A stretch of 64,000 nucleotides of DNA, from assembly GCA_964588535.1 (NCBI GenBank), contig CAZPQA010000004.1, forward strand, positions 6,418-70,417, read 5' to 3'. Position 1 is the first letter of the stretch; every line of letters begins with the position of its first letter. The position numbers and the translations under genes were made by a program. The stretch is from NaphS2 sp964588535. GTDB taxonomy: Bacteria; Desulfobacterota; DSM-4660; Desulfatiglandales; Desulfatiglandaceae. The notes under the pieces were generated by a model. That model was not told the DNA's origin, did no database searches, and worked only from the letters and a program-made list of their open reading frames with translations. Positions 7,952-17,066 of the stretch are shown piece by piece.

Positions 7952-8896
7952 TCAAATTTTAAACGTTTCGCATGCATGGAACTTGTCATAAATTAATCTC
8001 ATGAAAAGGCTTAGTATGACATCATATACTATTTGTATATTTTCAGAGGATCCTTTTCTCTTTTTTCCTTTTGATGCGAGGCTGAAAATCGCAACGATAG
8101 AGTTTATGGACATATGACCATAAGGTAGCTTTTTGATTTTAATGGTCTCACAAGACCAACCGGTTCTTTCGGCTAGTTCTATAATTGACTTACGGTTAAA
8201 GTAGTTAATATGCCAAACTGCGCCAGGCCGGCGTGTTAAAAGACGCTCTGCATACTCAAACGGAACTTCCAATAAGAGAACCCCTTCTGGACTTATTAAC
8301 TGACGAAGTTTACTTAGAGAAAAGTGAGGATCAGGTTCATGTTCAAGCACATGCGTATGGAGTATGAAATTAAAACGATGATCGACATTAAGACTCTTTA
8401 TCAGCTGAATCCCATCCTCAGGCAGGCTATCCGCCCCAAAATCGTAAACATACCTTTTAGTGTCATTTAGAGAACAATGAAGTAAATTAATTCCAGAACC
8501 TCCGCCATAATCTAAAATTCTTGTTCCTCCGCGATTAATAATTTCATTTGCATACCGACTTTGCCTTTCAGCCAGTTTCTTTTGTGAAGCCGTTGATGCC
8601 CACAGGTCTTGAGCTGTTAATCCCACAGCCTCGTAATATCTAATAGCTCCAGGTCCAGATTTGGTATACAACTTTCTTAGATCAACGTGATCATATGTGG
8701 GATTCTGGAAAAGTAAGCAACATGAGCGACAAAGGTAGATGGTGCGAGTTAAGGTGCTTTTTTTGAGCCGTTCTAAGAGAAATTGGTCCTCTGAATCTAT
8801 AACATTCTTAGGTTTGAATCGTTTAGTCAAAACCTTCTTGCCATATTTTCCAATCTTTTTCGATTTACAGAGAGGGCATTTGCTTAAAAGTTTCAA
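7952..8896 (-). CDS. Class I SAM-dependent methyltransferase with N-terminal zinc-binding motif
   Basis: The 314-residue product starts with a Cys pair CPLCKSKKI and a second pair CRSCCLLFQNP (about residues 50-56), forming a Zn-ribbon-like head. A Rossmann methyltransferase core follows, with ILDYGGGSGINLL as the SAM-binding glycine motif and FILHTHVLEHEPDPHFSL as the post-II region. This architecture is that of TylF/NodS-like sugar C- or O-methyltransferases in glycan clusters. The start is TTG with AAAAGG about 9 nt upstream. Several similar enzymes are broken nearby, while this one looks intact. Confidence 0.78.
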   Translation of the reverse strand: MKLLSKCPLCKSKKIGKYGKKVLTKRFKPKNVIDSEDQFLLERLKKSTLTRTIYLCRSCCLLFQNPTYDHVDLRKLYTKSGPGAIRYYEAVGLTAQDLWASTASQKKLAERQSRYANEIINRGGTRILDYGGGSGINLLHCSLNDTKRYVYDFGADSLPEDGIQLIKSLNVDHRFNFILHTHVLEHEPDPHFSLSKLRQLISPEGVLLLEVPFEYAERLLTRRPGAVWHINYFNRKSIIELAERTGWSCETIKIKKLPYGHMSINSIVAIFSLASKGKKRKGSSENIQIVYDVILSLFMRLIYDKFHACETFKI

Positions 8897-8935
8897 AGTA
8901 ATTAACCTTTTGGTTTCAAAAATGTATTTTCAAGT

Positions 8936-9889
8936 TTATTGTTCGTTCGATTTGTTAGTAACAAATTCACATGAAAATCCCGTAGCATAGACCGCCTGAG
9001 ATAAAAGCCATAGGAATTTTCCTGTTATGAGAGCACTCAGAAGACGGATAGGGAACCGCAAAAGCCGTAATAGAAAAGGCTTGTGCGCTTTGAATGAACC
9101 ATGCTTTGACGGTGTTTCAATTACCCACTGCGGAAAGTTACGATTGGTGTATGCTGCCTGCCTCCCATTTCGATAAAACTGACGCAACAGCTTGTTCAAG
9201 TTATTTGGTGGCAAATGATGATAAATAACCCCCGGCACAACTACAACACGCTTGCCCAGCTTGCGAAATTCTTCACGCAGATAAGGGTCCAGTCCACGGG
9301 GAATCAGTTCATTCTCCCCACCCACTTCTTTAAATTCGGCGGTGCGCATAATTAAGCAGGGATGCTCAGCAAGATCAGAATGGGTAATCTCTTGAACAGG
9401 CTTCCAGGAACGTCGGGGAATTTGCTTCATCACACGCCGTACAAAAGGACTTGTATTTTCCGGGATGACATTGTTTCCCCCGGCCATTCCTATTTCCGGG
9501 TGCTTCTCCATGACCGCCATCAATTTGCTAAAGGTCTCCAGATCAGGTAGCGACGTATCATCATCGAGGGTCATCAAGTATTTTCCCAGTGCAACTGCCG
9601 CTCCGATGTTGATGGCTCTCCCCTGACGAGGATCACCCTTCACAACGATAACTTCAAACTCTGAATAATTTTGGCGGGATATCTGGTGCAGCAATTCTAA
9701 GAAGTAGCCCTCTCGATGGGCATCGGAGGTAGGAATAATTATAGACAGCTCTGGCCGAGTATTGTCAGGTGAGTAATGCCAAAAGTCCCCAGGTGAAACC
9801 TTTGGATTGCCATGTTTTACAAAAGGGCGTTTAATTGGACCTGCCGGTAACCAGGGGCCTGATCGAAAACAAATCTCAATGTCCTTCAA
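8936..9889 (-). CDS. GT2-family glycosyltransferase
   Basis: This GT-A enzyme of 317 residues has LSIIIPTSDAHREGYF, GRAINIGAAVALGKYLMTLDDDTS (the metal-binding DxD as DDD near residue 114), and a C-terminal hydrophobic stretch near 285-305 that may attach it to the membrane. The start is TTG at 9889, supported by GGGGGA about 8 nt upstream; the frame overlaps the end of the preceding pseudogene by 15 bp. The sugar donor is not predictable. Confidence 0.8.
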   Translation of the reverse strand: MKDIEICFRSGPWLPAGPIKRPFVKHGNPKVSPGDFWHYSPDNTRPELSIIIPTSDAHREGYFLELLHQISRQNYSEFEVIVVKGDPRQGRAINIGAAVALGKYLMTLDDDTSLPDLETFSKLMAVMEKHPEIGMAGGNNVIPENTSPFVRRVMKQIPRRSWKPVQEITHSDLAEHPCLIMRTAEFKEVGGENELIPRGLDPYLREEFRKLGKRVVVVPGVIYHHLPPNNLNKLLRQFYRNGRQAAYTNRNFPQWVIETPSKHGSFKAHKPFLLRLLRFPIRLLSALITGKFLWLLSQAVYATGFSCEFVTNKSNEQ

Positions 9890-10205
9890 TGTGATTTCCC
9901 CCTTGCTTTATCTTAGCAGGACATTTCACAGCCAAAAGGGCAAAACCTGAAGCAGCATGCCATGCCATTTGATTCTTCTCCAGTGGTATGTCCAACTATG
10001 ACGCCGGCATCGCCAACCACCCAAAAATCTTTAGCTCAATTTTATGTAGAATCTCATTATTCATGCTAAACAACATGGCGATCGTCTCCTGGAATTGCCA
10101 GATAAAGCCTGAAGCCGGACGGTATGAGGGATTGATTGCAGAGGGTCCGGCAATCATCTATAATAGTTCCTGGACTTCTTACATTGCGAATTCGGCCTTA
10201 GATTC
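9875..10205 (-). pseudogene. Decayed methyltransferase C-terminus with in-frame stops
   Basis: One minus-strand frame reads through stops at about 10190, 10158 and 10010 with protein-like sequence throughout: EVQELL, then MIAGPSAINPSYRPASGFI, KIFGWLAMPAS, stop, LDIPLEKNQMAWHAASGF and ALLAVKCPAK. This resembles the C-terminal half of a type-11 SAM methyltransferase from glycan clusters, with a Trp codon likely mutated to TAG (TCA TAG TTG). The SAM-binding half is gone. The gap between the flanking GT genes is therefore a dead gene, not a regulatory region. Confidence 0.5.
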
Positions 10206-11513
10206 CTACATCCATTTTCTAAAAAAATGAAAGACTTCTTCCATTTTGACATATCGAAATACCGCGAACAACATAATGTTCACAAACACTATCATTGAAA
10301 AAGCAAATAAATTTTTCTTTGAGAAACGAACAATTCCATTTACGGCAAAGCATATCAACAACGGCTCAATAGGTACGCGAAACCTAGGCGATCCGTAAAA
10401 CACTATTACACCTATCAAATATGATATGAACAATAAATAAATTAGCTTCTTGTTAATATCATTATCACACAGGCTGAAGCCAATTCCAAGTAAAGAAAAA
10501 CACAGGACAATACCCCAAAACATATTGTATTTTGAGCCGAAAGACAGGCTATACCAATATCCGTCAAAAGGATAAACAAAGAGCAATACTTTTACTATGG
10601 CTAATTTAGCTGTTTTGGCAGGGTTTTCCCTGATATATTCAAGTGCTTTTCCGGTTAGGTATCTACTACGCTCAGTTTCGTCCCTTATCTTATAATATTC
10701 ATCGCCAACGCCTTCTAGTGAGTTGAAACTAAACCCCTTTTGTGGAACAACATATGAATTGTAGAGCGTTATTCCTCCGACATTTGCAAAAGGCACAAAT
10801 GAGTTTAACCTGCAATAATTCCTTGAAATCCATGGGGACAGAACTAAGAATATACCTATGCTCAGCATAGCGACTCCTCTTAGCCTGCCAAATTTACTTT
10901 GTAAGAATAACCAACCATATAAGAAAGGGAGAAAGAATATTAGAAAAGGTCTTGTAAGAAGCGCTAACCCAAGAACAATCCCGGATATCACAAGGTTCAC
11001 ATAGTTATTTCTTGAGATAATTAGCAATATCCCCAATAACAGTAAAAACGTGAAGAGTGTCTCAGTAAGAATTTGGGAAGTATTAACAATTAGTGGCAAA
11101 TATAAACAACAGAGATAGCCGGTTAGGTTTGCTATCATCCTGTCAAAAATGACTGCTCCGATAAGGTACGCGAGCACACAGATTCCAGCCCCTAACATGG
11201 CTTGCACTATCCTAACCCAGGTCAAATTATGGCCGGCAATTTTATAAGTAGCTCCCAAAAAAAGTGGATAAATCGGGGGACGAAAAGCGGTCGGTTGGCC
11301 CGATGAATTAATGTATCCCTTTCCCTCTGCTAATCGCGTTCCAAGGGCATCATAGTCTTTCGAATCGGTTTCAAGGGGGATAGGTTCGACTGCAAAGATA
11401 AAGCAAATACGGATGATTAGTGCTATAACGAAAATTAAGAGGATTGTTCTCTTCTTATGCACTTCTTTCCTGATTCCTAGCTTGTGATATCTATACTCGG
11501 GCATGCTTCTCAC
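10206..11513 (-). CDS. Polytopic GT39/ArnT-like glycosyltransferase
   Basis: The 435-residue membrane protein has about ten helices. Its first periplasmic loop carries PLETDSKDYDALGTRLAEGK and TAFRPPIYPLFLG, the acidic motif and RPPxYP of PMT-2/ArnT-type enzymes that use polyprenyl-phosphate sugars. It probably decorates a glycan on the periplasmic face. The start at 11513 is GTG; an ATG at 11504 is an alternative. The reading frame is intact, unlike the gene downstream of it. Confidence 0.78.
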   Translation of the reverse strand: MRSMPEYRYHKLGIRKEVHKKRTILLIFVIALIIRICFIFAVEPIPLETDSKDYDALGTRLAEGKGYINSSGQPTAFRPPIYPLFLGATYKIAGHNLTWVRIVQAMLGAGICVLAYLIGAVIFDRMIANLTGYLCCLYLPLIVNTSQILTETLFTFLLLLGILLIISRNNYVNLVISGIVLGLALLTRPFLIFFLPFLYGWLFLQSKFGRLRGVAMLSIGIFLVLSPWISRNYCRLNSFVPFANVGGITLYNSYVVPQKGFSFNSLEGVGDEYYKIRDETERSRYLTGKALEYIRENPAKTAKLAIVKVLLFVYPFDGYWYSLSFGSKYNMFWGIVLCFSLLGIGFSLCDNDINKKLIYLLFISYLIGVIVFYGSPRFRVPIEPLLICFAVNGIVRFSKKNLFAFSMIVFVNIMLFAVFRYVKMEEVFHFFRKWM

Positions 11514-11642
11514 TCGCTGCTAATCCTCAGTCCACACAATCTGGTTTCGCACCAAAGCTCAAGCAAGAGAGCCAATCTTGAGGACAGGTGATGTGTGTTT
11601 TAGTTAAAAATTCCGCACCTCTATATCTTACAAACTCATGGT

Positions 11643-13016
11643 TCATGGCTTTTTTATCTCTGAAACAAAATACCTCAATTTTCCAGAAGGATCTCTTTCA
11701 ATATCAGGAACCCTTTTAAAATGAATCTTAATGTTTGCACCTAATTGCTTCTTCATCAATTTTTTGAACAGTTCTCCAGCTCTATCCACTGACTCTGCTC
11801 CAAGAACCACCTCGATTTCGAACAAATCGATAGCCTTTTGTGTAACTCTGAACTGCAGAATGGAAGATGGATAGGTTTTCATCACAGCAAGGTTTATATA
11901 ATCGAAAATCTCCGACGAATAGATTCCTCCATTTGCCAAGCGAACAACTTCACTTTCTTTGGCCACCGATACCTCCATAAGCGGAAGGCCACGTCCACAC
12001 CCACATGTTCCCAATAATGGGCTGCCTATATCCCCCACCCTGTATCGAATAAGTGGCATGTAGTCATTTCTCAAATCGGTTAAAAATATTTCACCTCTGC
12101 TACCCGAGGATACAGGGTCCCCATCTTGATCAAGAAATTCAATAAATGTAAGCTCGGTTGATATATGCCAACTTCCATATGGACATTCATAAACAAATCC
12201 ACCTGTTTCTGAACATCCATATTCATTAGCCGTTTTGCATCCGAACATCTTTTCAATTAACAACCTCTGGTTCAAAGAACAGGACTCGGCAGTAATCATT
12301 ATCACCTTGATCCCCAACTTATCTACAGAGAGTTTGTTCTGCTCAACAAACTCAGCAAGAGGAAAAATAGCCGAAGGGTAACCATATATGATATGAGGTT
12401 TGAAGTGGCATATCCTTTGCCATATCTTCTTAATTGACTCTTTTTTAAGGTCAAACGCCGAAAATATAAGAGAGCTCATGAAATAGCTTTTGACTTTTTG
12501 ACTCAGTCGATCTCTATATCCGGTATAAGGTCTTCCCCAAATTGTAACCTGTGGTGACCCCGGTTTAACGTCCCACCAGTCCTTAGCCCTCCACCGCGCA
12601 GCTTCAGAATAGCTTTTATGCTCACCACAGTAATAAAGAGTCAGACTCTCTCCGGTTGATCCGCTTGTCGAACCTTTGGTAATTCTTCCTGAATAATTGG
12701 GATTCAGGAATTCCGATAGATGATCCCGGACATCTCGTTTCTCCACTTTGGGAAGACTCAAAAAATCCTTATACGAGAAGGCTGAGTTATTAACATCCCA
12801 ACCAATACGGCTACACATCTTTCGATAATAAGGGACTTCCCGGGCTGCCTTGTTTACAGTTCTTCTAACAAGTTCCCACTGTTTGAAAACGAGCTCGTCC
12901 CGGCTCATCCACTGAGATTCGGACAATTCTTTAAGGGCGTGTACAGCATATTCCCCCTTCAATTTTTGCACAAGAGGCCAGTAAATATATCGAGTAAAAG
13001 ATGCATGGAAGCTCAT
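11643..13016 (-). CDS. CapK/PaaK-like adenylate-forming enzyme
   Basis: This 457-residue member of the phenylacetate-CoA-ligase-like family has the AMP-binding loop GSTSGSTGESLTLYY (about residues 114-128), YGYPSAIFPLAEFVE, ANEYGCSETGG, and the adenylation hinge LIRYRVGDIG. CapK-type proteins occur in many capsule loci, but their substrate is unsettled; activation of an acyl or amino-acid substituent is possible. A CGCGRG metal-type knuckle near residue 340 is typical of the family. Its ATG overlaps the stop of the upstream GT4 gene (ATGA), so the two are translationally coupled. Confidence 0.8.
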   Translation of the reverse strand: MSFHASFTRYIYWPLVQKLKGEYAVHALKELSESQWMSRDELVFKQWELVRRTVNKAAREVPYYRKMCSRIGWDVNNSAFSYKDFLSLPKVEKRDVRDHLSEFLNPNYSGRITKGSTSGSTGESLTLYYCGEHKSYSEAARWRAKDWWDVKPGSPQVTIWGRPYTGYRDRLSQKVKSYFMSSLIFSAFDLKKESIKKIWQRICHFKPHIIYGYPSAIFPLAEFVEQNKLSVDKLGIKVIMITAESCSLNQRLLIEKMFGCKTANEYGCSETGGFVYECPYGSWHISTELTFIEFLDQDGDPVSSGSRGEIFLTDLRNDYMPLIRYRVGDIGSPLLGTCGCGRGLPLMEVSVAKESEVVRLANGGIYSSEIFDYINLAVMKTYPSSILQFRVTQKAIDLFEIEVVLGAESVDRAGELFKKLMKKQLGANIKIHFKRVPDIERDPSGKLRYFVSEIKKP

Positions 13017-14149
13017 AAAGCAACAACTTCCCTATAAAGGTTTATGTATTCGGCACCAGCTTTTTCCCAGGAAAACTTTTTAATCCGTTGATACCCTGAT
13101 TCCATAAGAGTTTTACGGTAGCTGCTATCAAATACTGTTTTTTTTAGCCCCTGTGCCATGTCATCAACATTAGATGGGTCTACCAGACAAGCCGCATTTG
13201 CGGTAACTTCAGGAATTGAGGAACCATTTCCAGCAAGAACCGGGACTCCGAGAGACATAGCCTCCAATGGTGGAAAACCAAAGCCCTCATACAGGGAAGG
13301 ATAGCATAGAGCGATGGCTCTTTTCGTCAGTCCTACTAAAATATCTTTTTCGACTATCCCACATAAGTAAATATTGTCAAAAATACCTATTTTCTTGGCC
13401 ATGCCAGCCTGCTCACTTCTAACCCACTGCTCATGGGATATACCGGCAATAACTAACTCCGGAAAATCATGGACATCTTCTCGGCATTGCGCCATGGCTT
13501 CGATAAGTCGTCCAAGGTTCTTTCTGGGGTCTAATACACCTGCATAAAGGAGATAATCTTTAGGCAACGCATTCTCTTTAGTGACCCGATTAATATTTTC
13601 TTCATTATAAGCCACGTTTGACAAGTATGGTTTAAAGCCATTATGTATTACCCTTACACGATCTTCAGGAAATGAAAAATAGTTTAAGACTTCCTGTCGT
13701 GTGAATTCCGAAACAGTGGCCACCAAGCCTACCCGGCTCAGGGAGATTTCCATCTGACGTCGGTAATTATCAACTTCCTTAGATTTATATAGTTCCGGAA
13801 AAGCCAAGTAACGACAGTCATGAACAGTTAAGACTGTCTTCATTCTCTTTGCCGGTGGAATCTGGATATGAAGGGAATGAAAAACATCTATCCCCCTTAA
13901 ATATAAATCAAACGGTGGCCAACTATGTTTCCACCACCAGTCTACCAGTCTTCGAGGTAATTTAAGAGAGCGTCTATCTATGCCGGGGTAAATTTCCGGG
14001 TATCTAGTATCCCGAAAATAGTTCATGAACATGGTAAAATGCTCATCTTCAGCAACAACTGGCATATTAAGCAGTAAGTTATGAGCAACCTCTGACAACC
14101 CGCGATACGGATTAACAACCAGACAGCTTGTGTCAATTGCAACGTTCAT
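13013..14149 (-). CDS. GT4-family glycosyltransferase
   Basis: This 378-residue GT-B protein has VFHSLHIQIPPAKRMKTVLTVHD in its N-terminal half, LYAGVLDPRKNLGRLIEA at the start of the donor domain, and the EX7E motif EGFGFPPLEAMSLGVPVL. It resembles mannosyltransferases of the WbdB/WbaZ type, though the sugar is not certain. It sits in a tight run with the GT4 gene upstream (18 bp) and CapK-like gene downstream (4-bp overlap). Confidence 0.85.
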   Translation of the reverse strand: MNVAIDTSCLVVNPYRGLSEVAHNLLLNMPVVAEDEHFTMFMNYFRDTRYPEIYPGIDRRSLKLPRRLVDWWWKHSWPPFDLYLRGIDVFHSLHIQIPPAKRMKTVLTVHDCRYLAFPELYKSKEVDNYRRQMEISLSRVGLVATVSEFTRQEVLNYFSFPEDRVRVIHNGFKPYLSNVAYNEENINRVTKENALPKDYLLYAGVLDPRKNLGRLIEAMAQCREDVHDFPELVIAGISHEQWVRSEQAGMAKKIGIFDNIYLCGIVEKDILVGLTKRAIALCYPSLYEGFGFPPLEAMSLGVPVLAGNGSSIPEVTANAACLVDPSNVDDMAQGLKKTVFDSSYRKTLMESGYQRIKKFSWEKAGAEYINLYREVVAL

Positions 14150-14167
14150 TGTTTTAGCTTTAACCTG

Positions 14168-15316
14168 TCACGATTCGAAGATATGCTTATAGAAACTATA
14201 AGTTTCTTCTGCACACCGTTTCCATGTAAATTTTGATGCGTGTTGCAATCCACGCTGTATCATTATTTTTTTTAATTCACTGTTAGATAGCAACCTTTCC
14301 ATGGCACTACCAATTTCTTCATAATCTTTCGGATTAACCAGGAGAGCCGCGTTCCCAACGGTTTCAGGTAAAGAGGATACATTCGAAGTGACAACGGGCG
14401 TTCCGCACGCCATAGCCTCCAATGGCGGCGAGGTCCAACCTTCTGAAAAACTGGGGAAGACAAAACACTCCGCGCCATTATAAAGCACAGGAAGGTCGTC
14501 AGTTTCCTGGCTAATATATTTCAGAATCTTTATTTTTCTGTTGAGTTTCAATATCTCAATGACATCATGAATACTTGATGAAGTAACCCCTTCGGGACCT
14601 ACCAAAATTAGATCCAAGTCCTGATATTTATCCGATAATGTGGAAAATCCCCGAATTATGCCCTCCACATTCTTATGAGACTCTATTCCACCAACATAAA
14701 GAATGTAAGGTCTACTGATATTGAATTTCTGATATAACACCTCTTTGACAGTATCTCTTTCGATTATTCTGAATTCAGATCCGATGCCAAGGGGAATAAC
14801 CTTCACGCTCTTAGGGTCAATAAAACTAAAGCAAGTAAGGAACTCATTTTTTGTGTTTTCCGAAACTGACACAAAGTAGTCTGTCCTTTCAGCCATATTT
14901 TTGAGCCATCTCTGCTTCTTTTTAACATATACTGGATCTATCAGGTCTGGTCGAATCATATAAACAATGCCATGGAGTGTCATTACATAAGCGCCATGCT
15001 TTACCGGTGGACAATCATCTCCCAACGCGTGAAATATATCGGCCTTTCCGGTAAAAATATCGATATAGGGAAATCTCATAACTTCCCATAAAGGAAGAGA
15101 AAGACGTCTTGGTACTGGAAAGTGAATCTTAGAAAAGTTCTTATTATCCTTTATCTTACAGTCAATGGTCTTACTGTTTCCCCTGAAGTAATTTAGAAAT
15201 ATTTTGAATTGGTCCTGTTTGCAGTCTAACACAAATTCATTTATCAGGTTAATTGTATACCGTTTTATTGCTCGTGTTCCTACTATTGCATCTGAGCCAT
15301 CAAGAATAATTTTCAT
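14168..15316 (-). CDS. GT4-family glycosyltransferase
   Basis: The enzyme starts MKIILDGSDAIVGTRAIKRY and has ADIFHALGDDCPPVKHG, ILYVGGIESHKNVEGIIRGF and EGWTSPPLEAMACGTPVV, the standard GT4 donor-domain signatures with EX7E. Although the frame extends to an ATG at 15331, the ATG at 15316 has GGAGGG 8 nt upstream and a better N-terminus, so it was chosen. It is paralogous to the next GT4 gene downstream. It probably acts on the lipid-linked oligosaccharide. Confidence 0.82.
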   Translation of the reverse strand: MKIILDGSDAIVGTRAIKRYTINLINEFVLDCKQDQFKIFLNYFRGNSKTIDCKIKDNKNFSKIHFPVPRRLSLPLWEVMRFPYIDIFTGKADIFHALGDDCPPVKHGAYVMTLHGIVYMIRPDLIDPVYVKKKQRWLKNMAERTDYFVSVSENTKNEFLTCFSFIDPKSVKVIPLGIGSEFRIIERDTVKEVLYQKFNISRPYILYVGGIESHKNVEGIIRGFSTLSDKYQDLDLILVGPEGVTSSSIHDVIEILKLNRKIKILKYISQETDDLPVLYNGAECFVFPSFSEGWTSPPLEAMACGTPVVTSNVSSLPETVGNAALLVNPKDYEEIGSAMERLLSNSELKKIMIQRGLQHASKFTWKRCAEETYSFYKHIFES

Positions 15317-15340
15317 TTTTTGGCCCTCCATACAACATAG

Positions 15341-15610
15341 TCATCCAAATAATCTAACTTTTACTCTGTTGATTACTTGAAAATATTTATTTATCAATCC
15401 GTGTTTTTTGATCATTGAAAATTCATTATCATTTCTTTGTACTTTTCCTTTACATACGTGACAATATTTGTTCACCATCAAGCCTTTTTCCTCCATTTCT
15501 CGTATTTCTGTCAGCATTTTACTTTTCAAAATCTCTTCAATTCGGCTCAACTGAGCATCACCAACAAAGATTTTCCCATCACGATGGATATCACAATGTT
15601 TTCCGATGCT
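15341..15610 (-). pseudogene. C-terminal fragment resembling a radical SAM/SPASM protein
   Basis: The frame ending at 15341 reads HCDIHRDGKIFVGDA, then SRIEEILKSKMLTEIREM and NKYCHVCKGK. The pattern Cys, short spacer, GD/GN, IEEIWNS-like helix and final CxxC is that of SPASM domains at the end of radical SAM proteins found in glycan clusters. There is no N-terminal radical SAM domain and no good start. It fuses in frame with the upstream methyltransferase remnant, which implies deletion joined two dead genes. The call is tentative. Confidence 0.3.
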
Positions 15611-15990
15611 TTGTCTTTGGTTACGCTAATGCTTCGGGCAAATTGCAGCGACTTTCCCTATTGACCGGAGGGTCCCAAGTACTGCACATAAAAAGCTCAT
15701 TGTCTCCCATTTTGGAACATGCTCCAAAATATCATTCATGGTAATCATTTTATAGGTGCCAAGGCGTTTATGAAGAAATGCAGATGTATCATTAACCGCA
15801 TGTACTGGGCATTTTACATGCTTTCGAGCTTCTCTTGCCTGCTGGGATGAAAGTTTCGCTCCCTCAATACTCTTATATCCCTGCTGCTACAGAAAAAAGA
15901 GAAATTAGCCGTCGCCACACCCAATATCCAGAATTCGTGCTTGTTTATCTTCTGGAAGACAGTCATGATACCATGCCCCGTATCCGGTGC
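15611..15990 (-). pseudogene. Methyltransferase remnant with three internal stops
   Basis: A single minus-strand frame reads YRTGYGAWYHDCLPEDKQ, ARILDIGCGDG, TAA, FLFFL, TAG, QQGYKSIEGAKLSSQQAREA, then KMITMNDILEHVPKWETMS and VLGTLRSIGKVAAICPKH before TAG. This matches a class I SAM methyltransferase core from motif I (DIGCGDG) to the post-II acidic region (NDILEH). It has lost both ends and gained three stops, so it is not functional. It lies between a GT N-terminus and a SPASM-like fragment. Confidence 0.6.
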
Positions 15991-16098
15991 GATAATAACC
16001 CGCTCAAAGGCGGCAGCTAAATACTCGACTTCTGGATTTAAAAAAGTCTGCTCTTTAAAAGAGCATGGGTAATATCCTGTAAATAAAACTAAATCCAT
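15984..16098 (-). pseudogene. N-terminal scrap of a glycosyltransferase
   Basis: From an ATG at 16098 the frame reads MDLVLFTGYYPCSFKEQ, TFLNPEVEYLAAAFERVIIAP, which looks like the start of a GT4 enzyme of the WcaL type. Homology stops near 15984 where the sequence passes, in another frame, into the methyltransferase remnant. The ORF continues to 15814 but without family resemblance. Confidence 0.4.
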
Positions 16099-16124
16099 TG
16101 AAACTCACCTCAGGAATACCAATG

Positions 16125-17066
16125 TTACTTTTGCACGGGCCTTAACCATTGCTTTAGGCTACGAGGTAGACCAAGGTAGATAGTGGCTAATAACTTACTC
16201 CCTTTATGACCAAATATCACTTTCAGAATCAATCCCCAATTCACCTTCTTCCCAACAACTATAGGAGAATAGCGAATTGCCTGCAAAAGATATTTGCGTG
16301 CCTTGTTTGTGTTTTGTGGCTCATATCCACCAGCCAAACGTAAATATCCCTTAGCCCATTGAGATGGATTTAACCAATAAAGATAGGGTAAATTTCGCTC
16401 TAAAGCCCGAATCGCCACAGGGCTAATGGTTCCTATTCTTGAATATGTCAAGGAGGTGTTGTGGCTCCGATAAAGATATAGATCTCTATGTAATGGATGA
16501 AGCTTAAATAACTGTGAGACACGTAACCAGAAATCGTAATCTTCGGCCAGGAAAAGATCTTCAGCATAGCGTCCTACATTATTCTGCACAATACGCCGAT
16601 ATAGGAAACAAGCGCCGATGACGTTCCTATTCACGAGATCTTCTGGCATACCCGCTGGGAGGTATCTGAGAGGGATTCCTGACTCATCAATTTCTGTGAA
16701 ACCCGCATAAACTACATCGACCTCTGGATGGTCTTCTAAAAAAGCCACCATGTCCGAGAGTGCTTCTGGACGATAACAATTGTCATCGGACGTCCATGTG
16801 AGATAATCGCCTTTTACTTGTGAGAAGCCGGTATTCAATGCTGCCGGAAGCTTGCGATTTCTTTCATGTCGCTCTCCATGAATACGGACGTCAGACTTCA
16901 AATATCGGGCAATAAGAGAGGGGGTTTCATCAGTAGATGCATCATCCACGATAATGAGTTCCCAGTTCGAGTAGTTTTGGTCCAAGCAGCTTTGGACTGA
17001 CTGTTCTAGGAAGCGAGAGCCATTATATGTAGGCAGGACAATTGAAACGAGTGGGCCGGTCGTCAT
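16125..17066 (-). CDS. GT2-family glycosyltransferase
   Basis: This 313-residue GT-A enzyme has VSIVLPTYNGSRFLEQSV, WELIIVDDASTDETPSL and GDYLTWTSDDNCYRPEAL. The last supplies the metal-binding DD pair, with the preceding YLTW replacing the more common YIAF. A FLAEDYDFWLRVS motif lies in the acceptor region. Its ATG overlaps the stop of the epimerase gene (ATGA at 17066-17063), so the two are translationally coupled. The C-terminal region contains VIFGHKGSKLL and no full membrane helix. Confidence 0.85.
   Translation of the reverse strand: MTTGPLVSIVLPTYNGSRFLEQSVQSCLDQNYSNWELIIVDDASTDETPSLIARYLKSDVRIHGERHERNRKLPAALNTGFSQVKGDYLTWTSDDNCYRPEALSDMVAFLEDHPEVDVVYAGFTEIDESGIPLRYLPAGMPEDLVNRNVIGACFLYRRIVQNNVGRYAEDLFLAEDYDFWLRVSQLFKLHPLHRDLYLYRSHNTSLTYSRIGTISPVAIRALERNLPYLYWLNPSQWAKGYLRLAGGYEPQNTNKARKYLLQAIRYSPIVVGKKVNWGLILKVIFGHKGSKLLATIYLGLPRSLKQWLRPVQK

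Noticed and set aside
9988..10230. Plus-strand ORF of 80 codons in the gap between GT genes
   Set aside because: It is opposite the methyltransferase remnant, which has clearer protein-like sequence, and has no Shine-Dalgarno or family match.
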